Source: Diploscapter coronatus | Lineage: Eukaryota > Nematoda > Chromadorea > Rhabditida > Rhabditidae | Length of the DNA stretch: 64,000 nucleotides | NCBI GenBank assembly: GCA_964036155.1 | Contig: OZ038422.1 | Location: 87,195,201-87,259,200, forward strand | Reading direction: 5' to 3' | Notes under the pieces: generated by a model | Databases searched by the model: none | The model's input: the letters and a program-made list of their open reading frames with translations, nothing else | What the model was told of the DNA's origin: nothing | Shown: piece after piece, positions 39,743-49,777 of the stretch | Numbering within the stretch: position 1 is the first letter of the stretch | Layout of the letters: each line of letters opens with the position of its first letter | Program-made: the position numbers and the translations under genes

Positions 39743-42507
39743 AGTCGGTCTGAAATTTTAAACTTTTCAAAAATCAGAAAGTTTGAAGTTTCACGAAAAC
39801 AGATCCTTCGAAGTTTGTGACGAGTTACACGTTTTTTGACAAATTCACGTGCGTTCTCGAGAAAAGCGAGTGATTTGATTTATTGATATTTGATAAGTTA
39901 GACTGATAACAAAGGCGAATTGGTAGAACGCGACGATGAAAATGGATCGAGGATAAATTTAGACTAGGTTCAATCAAATTTAGTAATACTTGTTGCTTAA
40001 GCGATGATATAAATATTGAGCTGATTTCAGAATGTTATTATACTAAATATAGATATATAAATGTCATAGTGGATTTTAATTTGCAAAGTTATGATATCTA
40101 GATAAATTATACTAAACATAAATATCGTAAATGAAATTTAGATCATAACTCTAAGGCTATGATACTCAGCTAAATTTCAAATAATAACCCGTATTTATTT
40201 TCATTTATCGTTTTTCAACTCACTTATCCGCGACAGATTATATGTTGACAGTTTTACTCGAACTCAAAAACTCTCTAAATACCGAAATAGATAATTATTG
40301 AGAGAGGGAGAGGGAGAGAGAGAGTAGTGATGATAATAACGCAATAACACCAAACTGCCGGGGGGAAGCACATTTTAGCCCTACTAGAGTAAACACATGC
40401 AGCTTAAAAATAGTGCGCCCTGAGACTACCGACGGTGAAAATTAAACTATCTGAGAATTCCGGGGGCTAAAACCGGAAAACGCGAGGGAAAATATCTCGG
40501 AGAAAAATAATGACCTTTGCTATTTGATTAAATCGGGAAATTGTTAAATCGAATGTCAAGATATATTTAATAGCACCCAATTCAATGCTTAGGACAACTT
40601 AATGTTACCGAGATTCGATGATTAAATGTGAAACTTCAGCACGCCTATCTTGCAACTGATGATTTAGGGCAAATTAATGTCATTAAATTAAACTGTGTGG
40701 AAGAGGCAGACTTGCCAAAATTTGATATGATAAGGCGCGTGCGAAATGATAATGATCTAATGATATGATACTTATAGTTGTGGACGGCCGGCCGTGAAAT
40801 TGCCTGGAATGGAAAAACTACACAAAGTTGATAAATTGACGCAGTGATAAAGTATATTGGAAGAAAGGGGTCACACGACGAAATTTTCGGAGGTAGAAGG
40901 AGATGAGAAAATTTCCAGATGTTGCCAAAATATCATAAACACAAACTTTCGCGTGGCGGTAACGTTTCGAAGGTCAAAGGACGCACGGTGTGTACTGACT
41001 TTTTAAATTAGACTGAAAGAAAGTGAATGTAAACATATGCGTTCAGGAATGAAAGGTGGGTATTTTTGAAGGAAGGAAACGATTAATTTTCCGAAAAAAA
41101 AAACGTAGTGAACGATCGGAATTTTTCAAATGTATTTTCATTCTCTTAACATCAGAAAATATATTTCTGAATGCAGAAAGTCACACACTCAGATCCTTCA
41201 CAAGAAATGTATACAAATAAATAATACTTATACGAAAAAGAGAAGATTCGCATTCAATGCAAATCCACTCAGAAAATATATGGGGAGAATGTGAACTATC
41301 CAAACAATACCTATGACGCACATTATAGTAAAAATACTTGTATTATTGAGTTAGTCAGAAAAATACCTGGGATTCGTAGATCTTAAGTAATAAATATAAT
41401 GAGTCTATCTAATTAGATACAATAATATTTGATATATATGAAGCTATATTATGTAATGCATAGCATATTGAAGTATAATGGATAAACGATCCATTAAAGG
41501 CATATAATAATATGATATGATAGATGTAAAAAATGAGCGTGGTATCCCGAATTCCCCTCTTAACCCCCACACTGGTTTTACCGTCTACGTGCTACAAGCA
41601 TTTATACCGACGTTAAGGAGAGAGAGAGGGGGGGAGAGAAAGGACCCGACTTAGGTAAATAAAGCTCTCGATACAATCAGCAAGAAAATAGGTTATTTTA
41701 CCACTAACTGATAATAAAAATACAAAATGTGTTCCATATTCTTTTAAATAGAGTCAAAACTCGCATACTTTCATCCCACGCAGAGAATTTGTAATGAAGA
41801 TCATCTTCGTAAAAACTTAATTGGCCTTGGAAAAATAAATTGCATTTTTGTGGAGGAGTGTAGCGCATGCGCGAAGGTTAGGTGGGGAAGAGAGTTTTTG
41901 AATGAAGGAAGGTACGAAAAATGATTTAGAATTGAATAGGAATAAGAAGCGAAGGGCGACAATATAATATAATTCCTTGTATGGCAAGACAAGATGAATA
42001 GAGACGTCGTTGGTGTGTGCGTGTGTGATTCATAGCTAACACAAGACTGCATCCGGAATATGAATAACTTCGGTAAGCATAACGGTAAGTTATATGAAAG
42101 AAGAAATTTTCCTAAGTTGTACCCATTCTGATCTTAAATAAAGTAATATTCATCGAGAATACGAATGCCTTAAATTTCATGAGAAAGCAACAATTCTGTA
42201 GAGGTAAGTTGAATGAACATTTTTCGAAAAATGAGCACTTTATATATCTATCAAAATGAGTAAAACTAACGTCAATTTCATGTGTGTTTGCGATGAAAAT
42301 TAAATTGAGATTATATTAAATTTCGGTGTTCAAAAATCGCAAATTCCAGTGGGGATTTTCTTTGATCTACAAAAAATGAAACGTAAAAAATCGCCGTATA
42401 AATGATATATGAGTAAGAAATGAGGATATGATGAAGGGATATACGGGGTTATAAGGCCCAAGCAAAATTCTCAATAAACCGGTATATTATCTTCGCGATT
42501 TCTCTAG
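39743..42507. other. Gene-poor spacer, 2.7 kb
   Basis: No supported gene. Purine-rich GAGAGAGGGAGAGG tracts occur near 40300-40325 and 41610-41645. It should contain the SLC17 promoter near 39750-40200. Confidence 0.6.
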
Positions 42508-42798
42508 AAGGACACAACTGTAGTATCCACGCCCGCCGCCGCGGACGCGTTACCGTGTCCTCCACTCAAGTGGTTCGATCATTTGAATTTCCATTCAGGC
42601 TCTATGTTTAAGCATGCAAACTTAAAACCATCTGGCCATATAAATTTCATAATTTCTGACCGCTATTTGGATGGAAAGATCGCAAAAATACTCGAAACAT
42701 ATCCCCCATATTCGGTCAATCATAAGGCCACTTTCCCTGTGAGATGTGATTCCCTACTTGACGAACTGGAGGAGAGAACAAAAAACCTCGAGTTTTGA
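42508..42798 (+). CDS. Orphan open frame, possible terminal exon or gene relic
   Basis: A 97-codon open frame begins right after a TTTCTCTAG acceptor and ends in TGA (42796). It reads KDTTVVSTPAAADALPCPPL, then LNFHSGSMFKHANLKPSGHI, DRYLDGKIAKILETYPPYSV and CDSLLDELEERTKNLEF. The GC-rich start (GCCCGCCGCCGCGGACGCG) differs sharply from its AT-rich surroundings. No earlier exon was found upstream on the plus strand. It could be the last exon of an unseen gene, a retrocopied fragment, or part of an old mobile element. I do not recognise a family. Confidence 0.35.
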   Translation, partial: KDTTVVSTPAAADALPCPPLKWFDHLNFHSGSMFKHANLKPSGHINFIISDRYLDGKIAKILETYPPYSVNHKATFPVRCDSLLDELEERTKNLEF

Positions 42799-44040
42799 AA
42801 CTTTCGCCGGCGATTTTTTCACGATGCATATATAATATGAGAGGATTCGTAAAAGTGAAATTATCTGACACTTAGAGCGAAAGTTTATGGCATTTTGCCA
42901 ATTTTCTATAGAAAAAATTCCAGATCGACAATTTTTTTAAATTGCACAAATTTACAAAAATAATAAAACAAACATTTTTATTCTCCTAAAAATTAGCGAT
43001 TTTTATAACAGTGAAAATTTTTGCCGAAAATAAAATGATAATCCGGAAAATATTAGGCGAGAAGTAACTATGAAATAACAACGGTGGACGGGCCTAGGGG
43101 GATAGTTAGCAACTTTTGATTTTCCACGAGTTATTTTGCAGGTTGCAATAAAAATGTGGCCTCTACGACTTTGTTACATCATTTATTTGCATAAAATCCG
43201 CGCATATTTACTCTGCTATCAACTTTTCACGTTTATAAGTGGCTAAGTAAGTTTAGGTTCAACTTTCGGGTGGTAATTATAGTAGGCAAACAGCACAAAA
43301 TAGCACTATTTTGCCCCAAGGAGACTAGAGAAATATGCTGAAACACAGGCAACATATTTGAGTAAAAGTTCAAGAAAATATTGATCCCAGTGTCAGGAAT
43401 GCTATTAAATTTGGCCATGTGAATACACGCGTTCGTTTCAATCCGATTTAAATGTTCGGACGCACCCTAAAAGCATAAATGTATAACAACAAACATCTCT
43501 CCGTATATTTTATGAGAATATATTTGGCACTACGATATATAATGTCAATTGAAAATCTCGGCAACTACGCCTCTGTAAATCGGACAATTGGTTAGAAGGA
43601 ATTATTGCTGTTACACAGAAATTTACGAGGAAAGTAAAAAGTGTATAGCTTTTCTCTTAAAAAATCATAAATGAAAGCTAGCTTCAGAAAGAATCTATAA
43701 TCCGGCGTCGAAATCGCACGATTCTACTATGATTCTGAAAAGATGACACGGCTCATTTTATCGAGTATCAACAAATATTATACATGTAGCGGTCCGGACT
43801 AAGTTGTACAATACCTTTTATGTTGAGACCACCTTAATGTAGATTTATGACCTGGGATGTTGATGGGTCGAACATTCTCGTCCCGACGGGTCGGGTCCGG
43901 GTCAACATTCCTGTTTATGATCCAAAATTCGAAATCGGAAAAATAGTCAAATTTCAAGGAGTGGTTTAACCGCTAGTAAACAATTTTTTGAAGCAAAACT
44001 CGGAGAGGTGGTGGATAAAAAATTCAGAAAACAGTATGCA
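42799..44040. other. Spacer without recognised genes
   Basis: AT-rich. A GC-richer patch near 43870-43905 (CCCGACGGGTCGGGTCCGGG) resembles one near 47450 (GTCCGGGTTCGGGTCCCCG), suggesting a dispersed repeat. Confidence 0.5.
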
Positions 44041-44368
44041 GATGCTATTTAAGAGTGGATGTCAAGAAAAATCCAAGTCATAAGGAAGGGGTCCGTCGAT
44101 TTGGCTCATTTTCACATATATATAGTAGTTTTTCACGCTAGTTCTCGTGGTGTTATCCGCTTTTCGTAAAAAATATAAATGGGCGAAGTTATACTAATTT
44201 CAAGTTTTACATACCTCATAGCAGAAAAAATTCATAACTTTTTTTATTTTTGAGCCAAATCGAATGGGTTTTCAGCATTGAATAGCCCATGAAAACTCTA
44301 CAAATAATGTAGCTATCTCGAGTCGCAACAACCACCTGTTTTGGCGGAAAAATTCAAAATTTCAATTT

Positions 44369-44668
44369 TTGATTTTTTCGACCAAAAAGAAGCCCGACCG
44401 CCGGCTAAATATTAGCCCACGAGAAAGAGGATTCAATTCTGCACAAGATATGATCAATTTTGATCAAAATCAGCGTGACCGAAACCACGAAAAATGTGTC
44501 CGAATGCGTAAAACAATGGATTTTCACATAGAGAGACGGCAACAATCCTCCATAAAGACGATGTTGACAAACCGACGCAAGAGATGGAATTCACACTTGA
44601 AGATGATGAAGGTGGAGATAGACGATTCGACGAATATCAAACGAAATTTTTGGTCGGTTTATTTTTAA
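44369..44668 (+). CDS. Hypothetical basic ORF inside the inverted-repeat element
   Basis: A 99-codon open frame rich in Arg, Lys, Asn and Gln, with segments RRLNISPRERGFNSAQDMIN and RRQQSSIKTMLTNRRKRW. It lies between the two inverted arms and just upstream of the next ORF on the same strand. The ATG is near the inner edge of the left arm, so the first codons may be repeat-derived. No family recognised; it may be a decayed element gene. Confidence 0.25.
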   Translation: MIFSTKKKPDRRLNISPRERGFNSAQDMINFDQNQRDRNHEKCVRMRKTMDFHIERRQQSSIKTMLTNRRKRWNSHLKMMKVEIDDSTNIKRNFWSVYF

Positions 44669-44715
44669 TTGGAAAGAAGATGGGTAATAACATCGATCCG
44701 AAATGAGCTTCCGAG

Positions 44716-44931
44716 ATGATGAAGACTGAACGAGATGCCAATGGGAAGAGACGGTTCAAAAGGGACCAACTCTTGACTACGTCTCAGATCAAGAGCTGGT
44801 TTGGTGCAAGAGCAAGAACGGAGAAGCGACTGATAGAAGAGAAGCAGAAGAAGGAAGATCAGAATAAGGACAAAAAGAAGCAAGGTAGGGGAAAACTCGA
44901 GCAGGACGAGAAATTACGACAAACAAAATAA
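44716..44931 (+). CDS. Hypothetical ORF with homeodomain-like helix-turn-helix segment
   Basis: A 71-codon open frame. The segment DQLLTTSQIKSWFGARARTE resembles helix 2, turn and helix 3 of a homeodomain (the Q-I/V-K-x-W-F-x-x-R-x-R pattern), but the rest of a homeodomain is not visible upstream. A Lys/Glu/Gln-rich tail (EEKQKKEDQNKDKKKQGRGK) follows. A further 51-codon acidic ORF (44940-45095, MTLTELKKELEELEGSLRDT) comes next in another frame. Together they could be exons of one decayed gene or the cargo of the flanking inverted repeats. Function unknown. Confidence 0.35.
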   Translation: MMKTERDANGKRRFKRDQLLTTSQIKSWFGARARTEKRLIEEKQKKEDQNKDKKKQGRGKLEQDEKLRQTK

Positions 44932-45662
44932 CGGAAACAATGACTTTGACTGAGTTGAAGAAGGAGTTGGAAGAACTTGAAGGTTCGTTGAGAGACACAA
45001 TGGAAATGGAGAACTTTTTCGAGGATGATGAAAAAAGTTTGGAGAGAATGGTGGTTGAGAAGAAGGAAGATATTTTTATACCCAACGATAACTAATACGC
45101 TTCCTGTTAATAAGTATAAATTTTGACTAATATTTTGATTTTTCATGACTATTTAAACCATGACTTATATGGCACATTCTTCGTAAGAATCGAGTATGGG
45201 GTGGTACTCAAGAAGTTAATCCTCAAATTTCGAGCTGATTTTTTGTCCCTGGGGGTTTTTGACTACGCTGATGACGAATCTGACGGTTAAAAGCCGATCC
45301 GACTACTTGTTCCGAATCCGGTCGTTTAGAAAAACTCTATTTTCGTTATTATGCATGGGAAAAAATTCAAATTTGGTATTAAAATGCTTGCAGAGAGTAG
45401 CTGAGCACGATTCTGAAAGAATCTCGTCGAAATGACACCGAATAAGGAAATTATGAATTTTTTCCCGAGGTCGGACTGTCGAAACTTTAAGCTACCGTAA
45501 CCCTGCATACGATAATTTTTTTTAAATGAAAAATAAACCACGCCACGAGAGTCAGTGTGAAAAACTGAGCAATATATGTGAAAATCAGCCAAATCAACGG
45601 ACCCCTGGAAACACCCCCTTTGCTAAGACTTTGTTTTTCCTGACGTTCACTCTTAAGGCGTT

Positions 45663-48600
45663 TCCGAGAGCGGCTGTACCTAATTTTTCAAATTGGGATC
45701 ACTGCCCTTAATATACGATCATTTTCCTCGAATTTAAAAAATATTGATCTATTTTAAATATTATTATCGCTCTTTCCGCCGACATTTGACGCTCAACACC
45801 TACGGTGTGCTTGTAGCCTGAACGTCGAGGACTCAGAATCTGAAAAGTTTTGCGTCACATACCATCTCAAATTTATGTTTAGGTCCAGGGCTAGACAAAG
45901 ATTTGTCTTTGTCTTTGAAATTTTTTACCTTTGAGAGTGTTTGGGGACTTTGTTCTCGACTTTGACATTAGGATCCGAAAAAATTAAATTTTCGTCTTTG
46001 ATAAGTCCTGTTTGGGTCTATCCGTACTTAAACTTTCTTTTTAATCGTCTTTTTCGAATTTTATTATTCATGCTGAATATTGTAATTCTCGAGTGTGAAT
46101 CCTAAGAAATTTCAATAGTTCGGTCTTTTGTAATCGCCCTATTATAATCGGTAATTCGAGAAATATCTGGACTAACGTATTGTAAAAAGTGGGTGGTAAT
46201 TTTTGTCGATAAGGATTCTTCTATTCATGCGAGCATCGGCCTTTGTCAGAGGGATTTAGATTATCTGGATTATATGATATCTCAACAGATAATGATTAAT
46301 ATTTAGCCCCCACCACCCCAGGACTTAGCTCATACTATATGGATTCTCAACGACTGCGTTTTTTTCAAATTTAAACACATCATTTCGAATATCATCCGTG
46401 CTAATTTGGGATTTCTTTTTAAGATAGTTCTGAGTGCATATAGTCCAACGAGGAGTAGTTCGGTGAATTCAGATTTCCGGATTTGGAGAAAGTGGTTTCT
46501 GTAAAAAACTAGGAAGGCTCAAATTTATGCATTTCGCATTTTTACCTAAAATGCAACATTTAAAAAATATTTTAAGGTATATGTATATGGTTTGAAGGTC
46601 AGCTTGAAATTAGTATGTTTACGCCAAATTTTTACTTTCCTAAAAGTTCGGGGATATCGGTTTGTTACTGCAAAAATTCTTGCTCTAAAACTTGAAAACA
46701 TCGATTCGCCACGGCACACCCAGCACCAGATATCGATGCAATATCCGGAATGTTTTTGTTGAGATACCTGTCAGAAAATACCGAGGGCTAATCTTTCGCT
46801 TTTACTAATTGGATAAAGAAATAAACATGTTTAGATTCAGAGTTAATGTTACGTTTTTCGGTCCATTGTTCTATGTACAATAACCTAAATCTCTTAGACT
46901 AAACGTTTATTTTTAGGTTAAATACTTCCTAATTAAGTCCTAATATCAACAAAGCTTTATCTTTAAATGCCAAATTATAGAATTGTTTTGGCAGACATTT
47001 AAGTATTTGAAAATAGCGCTTAGAAATAGGCTTATTTTTATGAAATAATATTATCGAATGAATAATAATCTAGGGCTTAAAGATGCCAGGTTTTCGATCT
47101 GTCGCATATTCTTCTGTACGAAGTCCAAAAATATCTGAAACCCTCTATGTAGTAAAACATCGTTGAAATTTTGCATTTCTTTCGGAAAGTTGCTTTTAAT
47201 CTGAAGCCCCTAAACATGGCGTGTCTAAACGAAAAGTTAGTTATATGTTGAAGTATAGACCTCAAGAACAGGTTGAGTTATATAATTTCAAATATAAAAT
47301 ATTTGTTCATTTTAAACATTTCTCAAAAATCGCGAAAAAGTAATCGTCATATCCATTAATCGGATGTTCAGACACTAGCAGGGATATACGCGGTCCGTAA
47401 AAATTGGAACCCAGGCATTCAAATTTTTTTCGAGACAGACCCATTGATGTCCGGGTTCGGGTCCCCGTACATCCCTGGACAGTAGTCATTTCAAAAATCA
47501 CATATCTTAGGTTTAGTCGTATTTCGGAGTCGGTTATAGCATGTTATGAGCGACATGATATTATCTTAGGCGAGATATAATGCACTTTTAATACTTGTAT
47601 ATTAAAAGAAGAAAAATAGTGGATAACAAATTCGATAAATATATTTATATTTATTTTTATTTTATATGCAATATTATTATGACTATACGTATGGAAGTTC
47701 GAGAATTTTCAAGAATCTCTGAAGGATGCATTGTCATGTAAATACTCCCGACTTAAGCCATTTCCTAGATCTTGTTTATCGCTTTGGTTCTAGACTTTAA
47801 CAATGAAAATTCGTCGAAATTCAGGCACCTGAAAATCAAGGAAATTGACTCCAGCTAAAGGAAATTATCATGCAAATTTTGCTATATGCTGAAGAATACC
47901 CTTTAAACCGTATTATATAACTTCAAACTTTAATCTTTTGTTCAAACCGGAGGAAACAGGATTTAGCTAAATTCTAGCATGTGATTATAAAATATTCTGC
48001 AAATCTTGGATTTTGGTTTATTCTCTGAAATGTGTCTATTTTTAATTTGAATCATGCATATTTTGGGGGTTGTAGTAAGACGTAAATCATATCATTTTGA
48101 CGCAATATCGATCAAAAACTAATGAATTAATTGAATTAACGCAGGTTTTTGAACCTAATTTGTTTCAAATGTAGAAATTTTTATTTAGCTATTGTATTAG
48201 CATGAGATCTGCTTAAACCTTCCGAATAAAAATAATTTTCGCGTAATTTGCCTGAAATAGTTCATATCAGACGTTTCTTTAATTTTTCCTGTAACTAGTT
48301 TATCGGCTCTAAAATCTAAGGAGATTTTTTATTTTTGCCTTAAACGTAGCAAATGAAATTTTCTCAGATTAATAGAAAAAATGAGTTACAGTTTATCAAA
48401 ATTGAGGCTGGGATAATTCAATTTTTGGCCGTCCGCTATGGCTTAAAATATCTCTAATCAAAAAGCACAATTTTGCACGAATATGTAAATTATAAGATGG
48501 ATTAAAAAATATAATGTGCATTTTTATTTGGTATTCAATTGTATTTTCGGCTTTATGTAATTTAATACGATTAAAAAATTTGGATTACAAAACTTGATAT

Positions 48601-49406
48601 TATTAATTAAATATAGTTCTAAATGTGTTCAGGCTAGCTAGGGTCTTCATTTTTTTTTTATTTTAGCAGAAGATACAAAGTCCATTAAAACTTGGGCAAC
48701 ACAACACAAAATTTCGCCCGTCTTGCAGAGAAATTATTATTATTATTGTGCAGACTGACTGCTGCTCGTTTTTGCATATATGATTTAGCAAATTTTTTCG
48801 AGTGTAACTTATAATTTTCTTGGATTTAAATTGCTATTTTTCACCATTTTGCATGCGAAAAATTCTATGATCCGAATCATCAAACGAAATGTGTTTATTG
48901 GCATCAAATCCATTTTAAAAATTTCAATCAAGGATACCCATAATACGTAAGGATCAAGGTGCGCAAGTTTCTCGATACCTATGGTTATCCTTGATCTCTA
49001 TTGAATCATATAAATGCACCCAGAAATATTGCAAAAAGAATCTAGAAAACTTTATCACTTCGAATATTTACAGTCAACAATGTACAGACAAGAGATTTGT
49101 ATAAAATCGAAAATGAAATGAATCTGGGCGTTATGGCAAAATCGGTTAGCACATGGAATAAATCACCTAGAAAAAATGTTTAGTCAAAAATGTACGAATC
49201 CACATCCACGATACTCAAGAAAATTTTTTATAAAAATTAAGTACATCTAGAACTTGTATATATTACAGAAACGTTGAACAATTACAATACATGAAAGAAC
49301 GCTTAAGAGAAGAGAAAAACTGACTGAGATCTCAAAAAAAAAAAATTGACCGTATTCGATAACACAGACTCTTCAAAATTATGCGATATCCACGATTCTT
49401 TTGCCG
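45663..49406. other. Gene desert, 3.7 kb
   Basis: Very AT-rich, no supported exon on either strand. Small hairpins occur, for example ATCAAGGATACCCATA near 48927 against CTATGGTTATCCTTGAT near 48980. A TTATTATTATTATTG microsatellite lies near 48735. Confidence 0.6.
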
Positions 49407-49727
49407 TTAGTTGACCGTTGAGAACGCTCGCTTGAAGCCTTTTCTCCTTTCCGATAGAATCAGAGTGAGTAATCGTTGGTGTCTCTGCTGCTGGAGTTTA
49501 GCGACCTCGAGTGCTTCATCTTGAATATGGAACATAGTTCAGTTGGTAGGGGGGTTGTGATTTGTCCTTTTGCTAAAAAACAGTCGATAGTTCGAATCCA
49601 AATGGATGGTAGATAGATGTGACGATGCTTTGCACAAATTCAGTTATTCACTGATATAGTAAAGTTGATCAGTAGTGATGGTGTAGTACAATATGTACGC
49701 TTGGAAATATGGTGAGAAGAATTTCAT
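49407..49727 (-). CDS. Possible small two-exon gene in the gene desert
   Basis: On the minus strand ATG 49727 opens MKFFSPYFQAYILYYTITTD and reaches a GTGAAT donor in phase 1. A TGTTTTTTAG acceptor about 70 nt on (near 49576) would continue in frame as KGQITTPLPTELCSIFKMKH to a TGA near 49430. Alternatively ATG 49535 opens an independent 42-codon frame, MFHIQDEALEVAKLQQQRHQ to RAFSTVN, ending at 49407. Either is short, and I cannot tell which is translated. A TATA-like box and GC box lie just upstream on the same strand. No family recognised. Confidence 0.28.
49535..49599 (+). other. tRNA-like A box and B box (tRNA relic or SINE promoter)
   Basis: TAGTTCAGTTGG (A-box-like) at 49535 and AGTTCGAATCC (B-box-like) at 49589, 54 nt apart. 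The acceptor and D stems do not pair, so this is not an intact tRNA. It overlaps the putative small gene on the other strand. Confidence 0.4.
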
Positions 49728-49753
49728 AAAGCCCTTATCGTTAGGCCGGGTGC

Positions 49754-49776
49754 TTATATACTATCGCCCCGCCCCC
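49754..49776 (-). promoter_or_regulatory. TATA-like box with adjacent GC box
   Basis: On the minus strand GGGGGCGGGGCG (49765-49776) is followed five bases later by TATATAA (49754-49760). It stands out against AT-rich surroundings and faces the possible small gene at 49407-49727, though the ATG at 49727 would then lie almost at the predicted start of transcription. Confidence 0.35.
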
Positions 49777-49777
49777 T

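Larger units (their letters stand above)
44041..45662. mobile_element. Inverted-repeat-bounded element carrying small basic ORFs
   Basis: The left arm (about 44041-44310) and right arm (about 45400-45660) are inverted, diverged copies. Best match: GGGGTCCGTCGATTTGGCTC, ATTTTCACATATAT and TTCTCGTGG at 44089-44150, against the reverse complement of 45541-45606. It continues outward (TTTAAGAGTGGATGTCAAGA against TTAAGAGTGAACGTCAGGAA) and, more weakly, inward (AAAAAATTCATAACTT). Between the arms are three short plus-strand open frames. An old transposon or a pair of oppositely inserted repeats is possible. Confidence 0.5.

Noticed and set aside
44665..45146. Overlapping minus-strand open frames rich in Leu/Ser/Phe
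   Set aside because: They are antisense to Lys/Glu-rich codons of the plus-strand ORFs, a typical shadow.
45326..45592. Minus-strand open frame of 88 codons
   Set aside because: It lies wholly in the right arm of the inverted repeat, and the left-arm copy of the same sequence contains stops, so it is not under coding constraint here.
49535..49599. Functional tRNA gene
   Set aside because: A and B boxes are present, but stems do not pair and spacing is off, so only a relic is supported.
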